Source of the DNA: Sphagnum magellanicum
Lineage: Eukaryota > Streptophyta > Sphagnopsida > Sphagnales > Sphagnaceae
Length of the DNA: 64,000 nucleotides
Assembly (NCBI GenBank): GCA_021904315.1
Contig: CM038914.1
Location: 5,394,001 to 5,458,000 of the forward strand
Direction of reading: 5' to 3'
The notes beneath the pieces were generated by a model. That model had not been told where the DNA came from and made no database searches. It worked only from the letters and a program-made list of their open reading frames with translations. Positions within the stretch are counted from its first letter, which is position 1; each line of letters starts with the position of its first letter. The position numbers and the translations under genes are program-made. Positions 33,789 through 45,543 of the stretch are shown here, piece after piece.

Positions 33789-36689
33789 TGTTGTGTTGAA
33801 CACCGCAAATTTTGACATCTACTTCTACCCCTAACCCTCTAGAAATTTCTCACCCTTAATTACGTAATAGAGTTTCTAAAATTATGGTTATCAGCCTTTG
33901 TTGAAAAAAAGAACTAATCCAACTCCTTATTCACCAATAACGCATTTCAAAAAAGAAAACAACTCCCTACTCACCAAGTGCATTCATCATTCCCTATGAA
34001 GTCGCTAAAAGCCCTTACCCCACTCAAATAACCGTGATGCAACTCTTAAAAATTGAAACTACCGCACATGGTTGTGTCGGTATGGCTCACACCGTTAAGT
34101 TGGAATCATGCACATCAACTGAATAATTTAACAACTTCTACTCCAAGCTCAAGTTCAATGATACTCACATTGACCACATGCCCAAACATAGGAAAAAATA
34201 GTTTCAATAACACCACATTCACCTCAATGATAATTATCCCATTGCAAAAGCCATTGATTTCAAAATCATGCCATTCAATTCTTGCAACAATAAACAAACA
34301 TCATGAAAACTTTCAACTTCCCGAAACACAATTGAAACAAATGTAGTTTAATTCACCTCAACAAAGTCAATTGAAATTTGATGCTACAAAGTGAGTTCAA
34401 AAACCAAATGCTCTTTCTTGAGCCATACTAATCAAAACATGACTTCAAGGCAAGGATCATAATATGAATCCGCACCAATTAGCATCTTGATAATGAACAT
34501 GACAAAGTTGTTAAAAACCATTTATAAAGTAGGAAAAATATGTACATAGGTTGAGAAATTGATCTAACAATTGTTCCTTCAAGTTTGATGGTTCAAATGC
34601 AAAATCATGAATAATATCTATAGATCAAGAAATCATCAACATCATGAAATACAAGAATTGATAGCTACACATCACATTGATGCAAAAAAAATTCTTACAA
34701 TTGTTGATGTAATCGCACAAGTTCTATCACAATTATGCACTTAAGAATTAGTTAAATCCCACCTTCAAAAAATTGCCATACCCTATTTTGGAAAGATTAA
34801 GGACCATTAAATGATCCCCTCCACCATAACAATATATGCTACAAGTGCATGTAACTTGTCCTATACTCTAATGGCAAACATAAAATTGAAGATCCATTTA
34901 TTGGATTTTTACTATGCATTATCCATTTGATTATAGAAAGATCAAATAAAATCTCATTTATAAATCAAAAAAATTCCATTCTTAAAATTAGTTGAAACAA
35001 CACAAGTTTTTAAACTTTTTCTTCCAACTATACCATATAAAAATTGGCAAAAAGAAAGCACTTTGAAAAATTGGAAAGAAAGGACAAACAAAACAAAAAC
35101 AAAGTAGGGGAAAGAAATAAAAAGACACATGTGCAGTCTGAACAAGACAGTGATAGTCTTTCATGACTAGTTGATGAAAAAGCATTGACTTTGCCATCCC
35201 ATCCTTTGTTCCTACATTACATAATGATAAATTGTTAATTGGTAAGCCTTAATTAGTTAAGAACTCACAAGAATAACACCTAACATTAAAGGTTACAACA
35301 TTGAAGGTGTAGCCTATTTCCCTTGACGACATGATATATAATCATACAACCATATGTGCACTACATTCATTTTTGTGACAAACTTGAGAATGTTATTGGA
35401 CAAAATCACTTGATGGGCTCTTAAATGCCTAATCCAACCTACATGCACTAGAAACTAGGATTTGATGTCCAATCATGGACTAATGACAATTCAAAAGGCA
35501 TTAGATTGTATCCCAACACCATAAACTAGACTTGGCCTTGGTTTTATTGCACAATAGCTTAGGAGTTCAACAAGATCCATGAATATTGAATTATTCATCA
35601 GAACTAAGGCCAACTATGTTACCATTACTTAACATTCCAAAGTGCTTAAGAATGGCAACTAATGGCAACAAATTTGGTCTTAGTTTCTGATGGGAGATTC
35701 TAATCACCCCCAAATTCAATCACAAAAGTATGGTTTTCCAATGCAATCTCAGATGATGGTACATCAAATGCATATAATATGCAACCAAATCAACCCATAA
35801 TTCAGCTTTAGGTGTGTTCTTTTATAATTTGAATGAAAGTGACATGTAAGATCATTGAACAACATTGTAAAGGTGGGTGTTTGATTCAAATTACTGGTTT
35901 CTTATAGGAAGCGCATCAACATCAGCTTGGGTTGGTAAAAATTATTGTTATGTGTCACCATCCACTTGCAATGGTCATTGGTCATCTTCAATTTGAACAA
36001 GTTCAATTTGGCATACTATTAGTGATGGATGGTTCTATATAGAAAATGCAAATATAAATGGTCTAGTTACACAAATGCCTAAAGATTTATAGGGCTTCAA
36101 AATGACCTCTAGGGAGCTAAGGCCCTATTTTTTACCACCTATAAGAGAACCTTATAGGTAAACCAAACATGTCTTCAAGGAGAAAATAATTCAACAAAGA
36201 AGCACAAAAGAAAACAAGATGAAAAAAACCATATACAATGAAGAAACCTTACTAGAAGGAGATGTTCAGACATGATTTTACAAAAAAAAAAAACTAAACC
36301 ATGCATTGGAAGAAAGGTTGACTAACTTTACTCAATAAGGTAGTTGGAGGGGCTTTATGGCTGTAGAAGATAAACTTGAAAAGCAACTAGTCACTACTTG
36401 GATGTAGAACATCTCCTGAAGTGACTAGCAAAAACATTTTCTCATGAAAATAAAAAAATCTCCATTCCCATAAACACAAAATAAACATTCAGTCAACTAG
36501 AAACAAATGGTTCATGAAATGAGCATTCTATGATGGCTACATTGAAAGATTGAAAATTCATTTAGATTTTTATTATTGCCAATCTATAAAAGTTTTTTGA
36601 CCTTTGTAGCTTTTGTTTAGATAACCTTAAGCCAAGAGTATGTTAGGTTTGAATCATATCCTCCAAATTTCACCTAAAGTATTGAAATT
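33789..36689. other. AT-rich DNA, no gene seen
   Basis: Only short open frames without motifs are present. No splice-supported coding pattern, terminal repeat or tandem array was seen. Confidence 0.55.
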
Positions 36690-37420
36690 GAGGACTTTAA
36701 AGGCAAGGCGATTTTATTAATACCTAGATGCAGAAGCTTTAACCCTTCCACAAAAGAATTTTTTTGTCATGGTAGTAGGTGAAATGATCATCTCCTTGCA
36801 CACCATAAGAATATGCATTTCAAAACCATGGTCCATAATGCAACTATGTGTATATTGCTACATAGATAGATGAACTAATGTTGAAATTAAAAAGGAAAAG
36901 TGGCCAATGGAAAATTAGGTCATGAATACCATTTGGGCATTCAACAAGATATTTGTGCCGAAAAGAAAATGTGAGGAACCCAATTACAGAAAGAATATAT
37001 CATGCAGTTTGGCAACATTTACTTCAATGGTATATTTCAGAGAAACAACATTTTCCAAGGAAAAAAATGACAATAACATGGGCAATGGGATTTTTTTCAA
37101 TACCCCGATGCAGACTCTTTAACCCTTCCACGAGAAAATCCTTAAACTTTCTTTATGGGGGTTGGTGAAGCGATCATTTCCGGTCCTCAAGCAACATGAC
37201 CACCTACATTTCAAAATCATGGTCCACATGATTCAATTGTAGACCATCTTGAAACTGTAGCAATAATCCTTGAAATTTCAATAGTGCTAAAAAGGCATAT
37301 GAATGTTAAAATCGAAGAAGAAAAGTGGGAAAAATAGGTCATGAAGATTGGCTGCCTTCAACAAGACTTGTGCCAAAAAAATGCACAAAACCAAATAAAG
37401 GTATCATGCAATTTGGCAAC
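36690..37420. repeat. Diverged tandem duplication of about 400 bp
   Basis: Matching landmarks occur twice in the same order: GATGCAGA..CTTTAACCC near 36728 and 37108, CATTTCAAAA(C/T)CATGGTCCA near 36817 and 37207, AGGTCATGAA near 36917 and 37337, and ATCATGCA..TTTGGCAACA near 36999 and 37405. Spacing is 380-420 bp, so the copies have many indels. Confidence 0.6.
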
Positions 37421-40408
37421 ATTGTCTTTAATGATATAAATCTTGGAGAACTAACATTTGCATAAACAAAAAAAACCACAATGATGTGCAAGGTAGGTCT
37501 CCACATCTTGGTTGAACAAAATAATAATTGGGAGATAGAAAAAATTACCAAAACATGTTCACAATTACATTTCCCGGATCTCTTTGTCCTTCAATTCTTG
37601 ATCATGAAAATCTTGTGTGGTCCTTCCACACAAACAAGCATCACATCTTCTCCCCTCACAAGCTCTTCATATTCTTCACTGGGGGCTGTCTTCAATCCAT
37701 CCACAAAGCAACCCAACCTTAAGTGGTGAACACGTTCAACAACATCAAAATGCTCTGTAAGGAATAGGATGCATTGCCACCAAAATGGATGGTTAGATTA
37801 AGCACATTTACTAGCCATGTAACTTTTCAACGTCGTACCTATAGCTATACATGGGTCTACACTTAGCTTTTTTCAGGAATGATTCCTTTTTTCCTATGTC
37901 CTAACATTTTTGACTTTACTACTTGATGTCATTGTACATATACCGACGCCTTTTTTTAATTTCTATCCATTCTAGGCACTAGGTCATGACTTAAAATGGG
38001 CATTGAAACAAAAAAAACATAATAAAACTCATCATTTTTGTTCTTGGGATTAATGGCCCTTTAAGACCTAGAATTCCTGACCTATAAAAATTGATAAAAA
38101 AAGGTGGTTGACTCAATGCACTTTTTATTACACAAATTAAAAAAAGGATCATTATAGGTCCCCCTAAAAATTAAACGCCCCCCAAACTACTAAATATTTC
38201 TTTTCCTAAGTTGTTCCTGAAAAAAATAACCCTAAGTGTTATGTTCTTATTTTTTTTTCCTTTGAATAGCCCTTATGACTATTAACATTATTATTTTTGT
38301 ATATCTCATGGAAGATTCAAATAATATGTGAATTTAGCTATATTTTCATACAAAATTTGGAGTGAAATGCTTTAGTTAAGTGAATCCTATGTTGTCTTGA
38401 AATTGGAGGGGTCTAGAAATATTGGGGTGTGATGTTCCTAGTGGTACCACCCAAGGATGGGTTTGCCCTACATTTGAATCATTTCCTCCATTAATTTGAT
38501 TTACTACCTTGTGTTCATTTGTTGCACTATTTTGCTTTACTACCTTATAGAATGCCATTGCTTTATTTTCATTTTTAGCCATGTTTTCAATTGCTACTGA
38601 TTTCAATTGTTGAATTGGATTGTAGTTATGCCTTGTTTGCATTTACATTTCATTCTCACCAACACAGTGTGGATTATTTGAAATAGGGATCACAAAAAAT
38701 GCTAGCTAAAGGGTAGATGCATGGTGTGGTAGCCCACTTTTGGTGTCACATTGATGATTTTTGTAGGGTGTTCCTTGTTTCAATGCCTATAATGCATAAT
38801 ATATCCTTAAATTTGGTAATTGAAATTTAGGATAATAATAACAACAAATTAGGAAAACACCTATGTAATTATTTTTTCATAAAAATACACCTCTAAGTAA
38901 AAATGGACTTTTGAATCGTTTGAATTGACCTTATTTTTCATGAATCCATATGAAAGGCAATTTTTATTGTTTTCCTAATTTTATTTTTTCAAAGTTGCAT
39001 ATTTTTTCAACCTGTAGTTGGTTTCTTATTGTAATGGACTGTTCTTTCAATATTTCTAGATGTAACCACATGTCAGATGACATCATCAATTTTATTTATA
39101 GGGTTTACATTATGCTTTTAAGTAGGCTTTGAAATGGAAACAATGGGCGGGAAAGCAAAGGAAAACATGAAGTTTGTAGTTTTCTAGGGTTCATTTTATT
39201 ACATTCATGGGTAATAGTAGAAACAAGGAATGATAGCTAGGGGTGATTAAAAAGGTCCATTGCAAAGGGCAAAGGATGTTAAATGTCAACAACGTTGTTG
39301 AGCTTGATGATGAAAAGCTCAAAAACAACTATCAAGCGAAATAAGGTCCTTTAGAATGTTCAAGATTTGATTACATCATATTATAAGTTCAATAGGGCAT
39401 CATAAGTTATACTTCAAACTATTGTTTCAACCTTGTCATGTTTCCTATTGATGTCGGAAAGGATTTGGTGATGCATAAGGTTTGGATGGACCCCTTTTCC
39501 CATGTGCATGTTTTGAATCAAGAAGATTATTTTTTCAAGGATGGAGTTGCTAAATGAGAGTTTATGTCTGGGTTAGTCTAGTCCTCATCAGAAGTAAAAT
39601 GATCAAGTACTTTAGCCAAGCTAGCTATGAAGCATGCCATATTGATAGGTGTTGTGAGTTGAACTGCAACACCTCGCTAGGCAAAAAGCTTGTTTATTAA
39701 ACACACATCCTCAAAATGTTGCCATGGTTGTTGAACGCAAGAAGATGATGAGTTCAATAATAAGGTTTCTTTGGTCATTGTCAGTGCGTAAGAGATGGTT
39801 TGATGTTTTGGCTTTTCAAACCAAAGTAACAATTTTGGCTTGGTGGAGTTCTCAAACGCGCATGAGCCTTAATTGGAAGGAGGTGGTGAGGAGGCGACTA
39901 GGACCACACCTCTACAATGAGATGCCAATGTAGTATCTCATGAACCATAGGTTTGTTTCTCTAGATTTCAATAATCTATATCTTTTTGAAATGTTGCATC
40001 CTTTGATACATTTCAAGAGTCTCAATGACATTCAAAAAGTTCGTTTTGGGATATGAATATCCAATTTGTTTTGAAGAGGCATTTGACTTTTTCAATCAAC
40101 TTCTTTTCACCACCAAACTTCTTGTAAGTAGAAGGTTTTAAGGTATTTCTTGTCATCCTTCTATTGAAACATGTGTAGGACTTCATCATCTAATTTATTA
40201 CATTTGTGTGTATATTTACTTTTGAAGCAAGTAATTAGGGTTTTTATTTCAAAGAGTTAAGATTTGGAACTAGAAGTTTGTTTCTTTAAATCTTAATAGT
40301 CTACTTCTATTTTAGATGTTATATCTTTTTATGCATTTAAAAAGTCTCCATGACATTTGAAGAATTCATTCAAGGATATGAATATCAAGTTTATCTTGAA
40401 GAGGCATA
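37421..40408. other. AT-rich DNA, no gene seen
   Basis: No recognisable coding domain on either strand. The open frames at 38376-38642 (minus) and 39724-39933 (plus) lack motifs and context. Confidence 0.5.
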
Positions 40409-40660
40409 CATTAGAAGAAAGACATGTATTTTCAACTACTCTTTGCGACTAAATTTTAGTTGCAAGAGACATTTTGCAACTAAAATCCTTTTAGTCGCCT
40501 AAGACAAGTCGCATGTGATAAATTAATCGCAAATGGCAAAGGGTATTGTATGAAAGAAAAAGTCAACAAATACATTTTATCCTTTGACTCCATTGTATAC
40601 GTATTGTCACATGTGACTAAGATGCAATTATTGTAGTCACAATTGAAAGCAAATCATGTG
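40409..40660 (+). mobile_element. Decayed CACTA-like left terminus
   Basis: CATTAGAAGAAAG at 40409 resembles a mutated CACTA start. It is followed by TTAGTTGCAAGAGACA, TTGCAACTAAAA and TAAGACAAGTCGCAT, close to the order in the large element's left end (AGTTGCAAGCGACA and TAAGACAAGTTGCAT). No right end was located. Confidence 0.4.
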
Positions 40661-40678
40661 TTGCCACATGTTTTAATA

Positions 40679-40681
<3 letters not shown>

Positions 40682-40715
<34 letters not shown>

Positions 40716-40716
40716 T
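40682..40716. repeat. (TTA)n microsatellite
   Basis: About eleven uninterrupted ATT/TTA trinucleotides. Confidence 0.9.
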
Positions 40717-40849
40717 TAAAATAATTTAAGGCATTCAATTCAAATACTTGGATTATGACACATGGCCTAATGTAAATATGCAAAAAAATAATTTAATAAA
40801 AATATTAAAATTAGGTTGATAGGTACTTAAGTGGGTACATAGATATATA

Positions 40850-41050
40850 GGTGCTTATAATCTTTACCTACCTACTTACCTACCTACTTAAGTAAAAAAG
40901 TAAGTAAATAGGTTTTACCTTTCTAGGCTATAAACCTATTCATATAAGTAGGTACTTAGGTAGGTAGGTACATAGGCCGACCTAAATGGGTAGGTCAAAC
41001 TAGGTACCTACTTAATTAGATAGAGAAGTAGGTTGGGGAGGTAAGTACTT
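40850..41050. repeat. Palindromic field of (ACCT)n and (AGGT)n steps
   Basis: TACCTACCTACTTACCTACC is followed by a reverse-complement-like TAGGTACTTAGGTAGGTAGG, with further TAGGTACCTACTTA steps. The arms could fold into an imperfect hairpin of about 100 bp. No coding function is seen. Confidence 0.6.
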
Positions 41051-41249
41051 TAGAATTGTGCATTATTTGTTTTTTTATTTTGGGTTGAACCTTTTGATTA
41101 GCTCATCTCATGTGCACAAATTTCTTAATGTGAAATTGGATGGGCACACCTTTTTTGTTTATATAGTGTTCAAAATAGGAATGAAGAACAAACAATATGG
41201 GATAAGTTTTGAAGTTGCAACTTCTTTACAAACTAAGTTGTAATTCCAA

Positions 41250-42239
41250 AACTTTCTTCATGCCTTACTTTCTTAGTTTTTAGATTTTTAAACAATTCAA
41301 GTATTAGACAATTAAATAATCATTTAATTCATAATGATGAAATTTACATATATTTAAATTATAAATTATATGCTACAAATATTCATTATTCATTATCAAT
41401 TACTTAAATAAGTAATAACTTCTTAATATTTAACAAACTAGTTATCTAGTTACTCACAAGTTATTAATACATAATTCATAAATAATAGAATATTTAAAAA
41501 TATTTTATTAGTTTTAAAAATCTGATTGAATTATATATATAATATATATAATGTGAAATTAATTTAATGATTATAATTTTAAAATTTAAATATTTTAAAT
41601 ATTTATTTTAAAATAATAAATAATAAATTAACAATTGTTATTAGAAAGTAAATTCTTGCATGAATTAAAAAAAAATTATTATTCAACTAATTACATTACT
41701 TACTATATAATAAAATTTATTGTTGTAAAGATTATTATAGGTCAAGTAATTTTTTTATCTTGGTAATTATTAATTATAAATAAAATAATTTGTTAAACAT
41801 AACATTAATTTTCATAATTAATGTAAAATTACTATAAAATATTTATCATAGATGATTAATCACAGAATTTTTTAAGATAATATTATTATATAATAATTCG
41901 TGAAATTAAAATCAGTAAAATAATTATTTTAACTACACTATTATTTTTTCAAATTTTTAATTCAGGTTTGAAGTTATAAATTAAAGAATGTGAATAATTA
42001 CATTCAATTAGAAAATAGTTATGCACATACTAATTAATTCTTATTTGAAGTAATTACAATGATTTTAAAGTAATCCCACATTAATTTAATTAATTAATTT
42101 CTTTTAATATAAGAATATAAATTATATAATATACAAATCTATGTTATAACAATAATTATTTAGTGTCACTTAGATTTAATAAACAAAATCATTTACAATT
42201 ATTTATAAAAGTGATTTATTATGGATAACACTAATAGGA
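41250..42239. other. Extremely AT-rich stretch
   Basis: Almost entirely A and T with short ATATAT, TTAATTAATTAA and AATTATT motifs. No gene. Such DNA often contains matrix-attachment-like sequence, but that is not shown. Confidence 0.6.
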
Positions 42240-43260
42240 AAAACCCTTGAAACTCAATCGATAATTTTTTGAATTAAAATATAAATTTAAGATTCCAAAA
42301 TAGTAATTCAGAATTCAAATATCAATTTTTAGATCAAATAGTTTTCTGAAGTTAAATAACAAATTTCAGAATTGAAATGTTAATTTTCAGATTCAAATAA
42401 TAATATTCAAAATTAAAAGTTCCATTTTAAGACTCAATTAATAATTTTCTGAATTTAAAATTTGAAAATCCAAAATAATAATTTGGAATTCAAATTTCAA
42501 CATTCAAGTCAAATAATTTCTTTTAAAATTTAAATTTTAAACTTCAGAATTCAAATATCAAATTTCAAGTTCAAATAAAAATATTTAAAATCATGTTGCC
42601 GATTTTTAGACTCAATAAAAAATTTTAAATTGAAATAATAGTTTTTAGATTCGAAAATAATAATTTAGAATTCAAATATCAGTTTTTCGATCAAATAAAT
42701 CTTTTGAATTTAAATAACAATTTTCAGAATTGAAATGTTAATTATCATATTCAAATAACAATATTCAAAATTGAAATGTTCATTTTTAGACTCAATTACT
42801 AATTTTCAGACTTGAAGTATTAATTTTGAGAATCCAAAATAATAACTTGGAATTTAAATTTTAAGTTCGAATCAAATGATTATTTAAAATTTAAATGAAA
42901 AATTTTCAGAGCTGAAATATAAATTTTCATATTCACATAAAATATTCAAAACTAAAATGTCCATTTTTATGATCAATTAATAATTTTCTGAATTGAAATA
43001 CTAATTTTTGGATTCGAAAATATTAATTTAGAACTCAAAATCAATTTTTAGATCAAATAAATCTTTTTGAATTTAAATTGAAAATATCATATTCAAATCA
43101 AAAATTTCAAATTCAAATAATGTTTTAAACAATTGAAATAACAATTTTCAAAATCTAATTCTAATATATATTTTTAAAAATTAAAATAATAGTTTTCATG
43201 ATTGAAATATCAATTTTCAAATTTGAATAAAAAAATTCAAAGTTTAAACATTAATTTTGA
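42240..43260. repeat. Tandem array of about 180-bp AT-rich units
   Basis: The landmark CTCAAT followed by an AATTTTCTGAATT-like block recurs at 42253, 42433, 42611, 42791 and about 42972, spacings of 180, 178, 180 and about 181 bp. Within each unit, shorter blocks (CAGAATTCAAATATCAATTT and relatives) repeat about every 30 bp. About 5.5 units are present. Copies are diverged, so this is an old array. Confidence 0.8.
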
Positions 43261-43593
43261 GATTCATTATATCAACAATATACATATGTATTCATATTAT
43301 ATATATATAAAGAGGTTTCCCACCTTTTCCCCAGCCACACACAAAGACAAATGGATATTGTCATCACTAGAGGCAATTTTTGAACTCCAACGAACATTGT
43401 CATTATCGATCCAACTTGTCCAAATTTGGTGTAGCATGCTTCAACGACAATGACACATGCAACGATAGTTGCCATTCAAAACAAAGCACGATCTTACACA
43501 TAACGAACACCAAAAGATGATTTCATTTCCCTTGCCATAAAGACCTATGATTGTATCCATCCTCATTTTGATTCCTTTATGACTTCTTGTGTA

Positions 43594-43601
43594 CATGCAT
43601 G
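43594..43601. promoter_or_regulatory. RY element CATGCATG
   Basis: A complete RY/Sph motif lies about 1.95 kb before the ABI3-like start codon. RY is the known DNA target of the B3 domains of ABI3, FUS3 and LEC2, so self-regulation is possible. One 8-bp match may be chance. Confidence 0.3.
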
Positions 43602-43919
43602 TATAACTTGTCATCAACAGACCTCCTTGGTACCTTCAATGCTTATATCTCGTTATAGGCAATGAATGTCAATAACCTTCCAGTGTGCACAAGCTATATC
43701 ACAATTCTTCAATGGGTTGTCACGCTTAATCACAATTATTCATCTCTTCCACACATACTAGCTAGTGCACCTCCATCACTAGTTGATTTGTGGCTGAGGA
43801 TGCCCTTTTAGTATTATGTTTTCCACTTCATTACTATTATTTTGATGGTCTTGGTTTTCCTAAATGTGGATGGATTTCCATCCTTGTTTATATACATATA
43901 CAAGGTTTTCCATTTGATA

Positions 43920-44040
43920 TTAGTACATTGCTTGGTCTGCATTTGGACAGCATATTAGTACATTACTTGGTCTGCATTTGGACAGCATATTAGTACATTC
44001 CTTGGGATATTAGTACATTTCTTGGTACGCATTTGGACGG
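43920..44040. repeat. 35-bp tandem repeat
   Basis: TTAGTACATT starts at 43920, 43955, 43990 and 44010. Full units also carry CTTGGTCTGCATTTGGACAG; the third is shortened to 20 bp. Nothing suggests coding. Confidence 0.85.
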
Positions 44041-44362
44041 CAAATTGAGGTATTGGAAACCCATGTCACAGGTGGTGACCAGGAAATGAAATTTCAATTG
44101 AAAAAGGGCATGATTGGGAGGGATGGGGGAACTTAACAAACTACATGACGGAGCACCTCAGAATGAGATTTTCTATCCATCATCACATGGGTTTATGTGT
44201 ATCAAACAAAGGTTAAAAGATCTCTAGACAGCACATGCAATTGAGCATGATGATGATTCGCATCTAACCCATCCCTCGTTTCCTCAGCTGGGGTCACTCA
44301 TCATAAATTCCCTTCAATATAATAACAATTTCACAAGATCCAGGCGAACCCAAGAGTGATGT

Positions 44363-44368
44363 CACGTG
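44363..44368. promoter_or_regulatory. G-box CACGTG upstream of ABI3-like gene
   Basis: GTCACGTGC lies about 210 bp before a TATA-like box. G-boxes with an ACGTG core are typical ABA-response elements bound by bZIP factors such as ABI5. Placement near the presumed promoter makes it a fair candidate. Confidence 0.4.
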
Positions 44369-44578
44369 CTCCGCATTTGATCCAGAGTTGAAATAGTTTG
44401 TAATGAGTCAAACCCCACAAAACTAGCAGCCAAGTGTCAGGTGCCCATGCCAGGGCCATTCTTGGGAAATGAAAAATTACCTCATTGAGACAAACAGCTT
44501 GCCCACAGTTGCAACAAGTTGCAACACAGTCCCACAAGCAGAGCCACAAGTGCAGAAGGCCCACTGAGATTTGCCCTA

Positions 44579-44585
44579 CTATAAG
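44579..44585 (+). promoter_or_regulatory. Candidate TATA box of ABI3-like gene
   Basis: CTATAAG at 44579-44585 lies downstream of the G-box. Transcription starting about 30 bp later would give a leader of roughly 930 bases, assuming no leader intron. Several upstream ATGs fall in that leader; long leaders are known for ABI3 genes. Confidence 0.35.
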
Positions 44586-44700
44586 TGCTTAATAAAACGC
44601 GATACCTTCTTGACTCAACAAGGAGCGGCGGCGGGGGGGACAAGACTTACTTGGTTGCAAGTCTACACGCTTCGTGGAATCGTTTGTCTCTGTGAGAAAA

Positions 44701-44752
44701 ACCACCACCACCACCACCACCACCACCACGACGTCCACAACAACAACAACAA
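44701..44752. repeat. (ACC)n and (CAA)n microsatellites in the presumed leader
   Basis: A run of about nine ACC/CAC trinucleotides (44701-44729) is followed by CAA repeats (44736-44752). In one frame it would encode poly-His, but it lies in the presumed untranslated leader. Confidence 0.8.
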
Positions 44753-45543
44753 ACAGCTTCATGATTATTCCTTCTACTTGATGTCCAGATCTAGAATTAT
44801 TCATATACAAGCTTGTTGTTGCAGTACAAAATTTTGTGAGCCATTCAAATCTAGAAACCCTTGTGATGACCTTTGTTGGTTTCTCATGCGGTATTTGCTT
44901 CTTGGTACACATTATTATGTGAATTTTCATCACTTTTGCGTGAATGGGTTGAAGAGTATTAAAGGGCTCAAGGTTTAGGGTTTTCGACTTGACGCTTGCA
45001 AAAACGGTGGAGCGCTCCTGATGGATGATGTGTGTGTTTCTTGATACGTACGTGGTGCACGATTACCACAAGATCATGGGCTGTGATCGCCACTAATTGT
45101 AGATAATTTGGGTTACCCCAGTTATCCTCTTGTAGATGGCATCTTTTGCTAAAAATATTGGGATTTTCTCGGCTACATCGTCGTCGTCGTCATCATTGAT
45201 GTGTTGGGTTTTGAATTCATGGTTTTGAATCTTGTGCAACCATTGGAAACTTTGCTTTAGATGAAGAGTTCAATGTGATGGATCATGACCTAATCAGTTG
45301 TTTTCTCTGTGATAATACATACGTGTGAATTTTGTGATGGTTTTTGATGATTTGTGCAAGGCTGCAGCACGTAAGAGCTAAGGAATTGAGCCTGAGCAGT
45401 ACTTAATTTGAGCAACCCTAGCTATGCGTATAAATTATTATTGCTTAAATGTGGAGTTGGGATGCAGATCTTGTGCTTTGATAGAAAAGCACATGTAAGC
45501 GAAATTTAAAGGGGATTTATATTCAGGAAGTCTTGCTGAAGAG

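Noticed and set aside
44571-44978. Frame encoding poly-His
   Set aside because: Produced by an ACC/CAC microsatellite; it lies in the presumed leader of the ABI3-like gene and lacks a good start codon.
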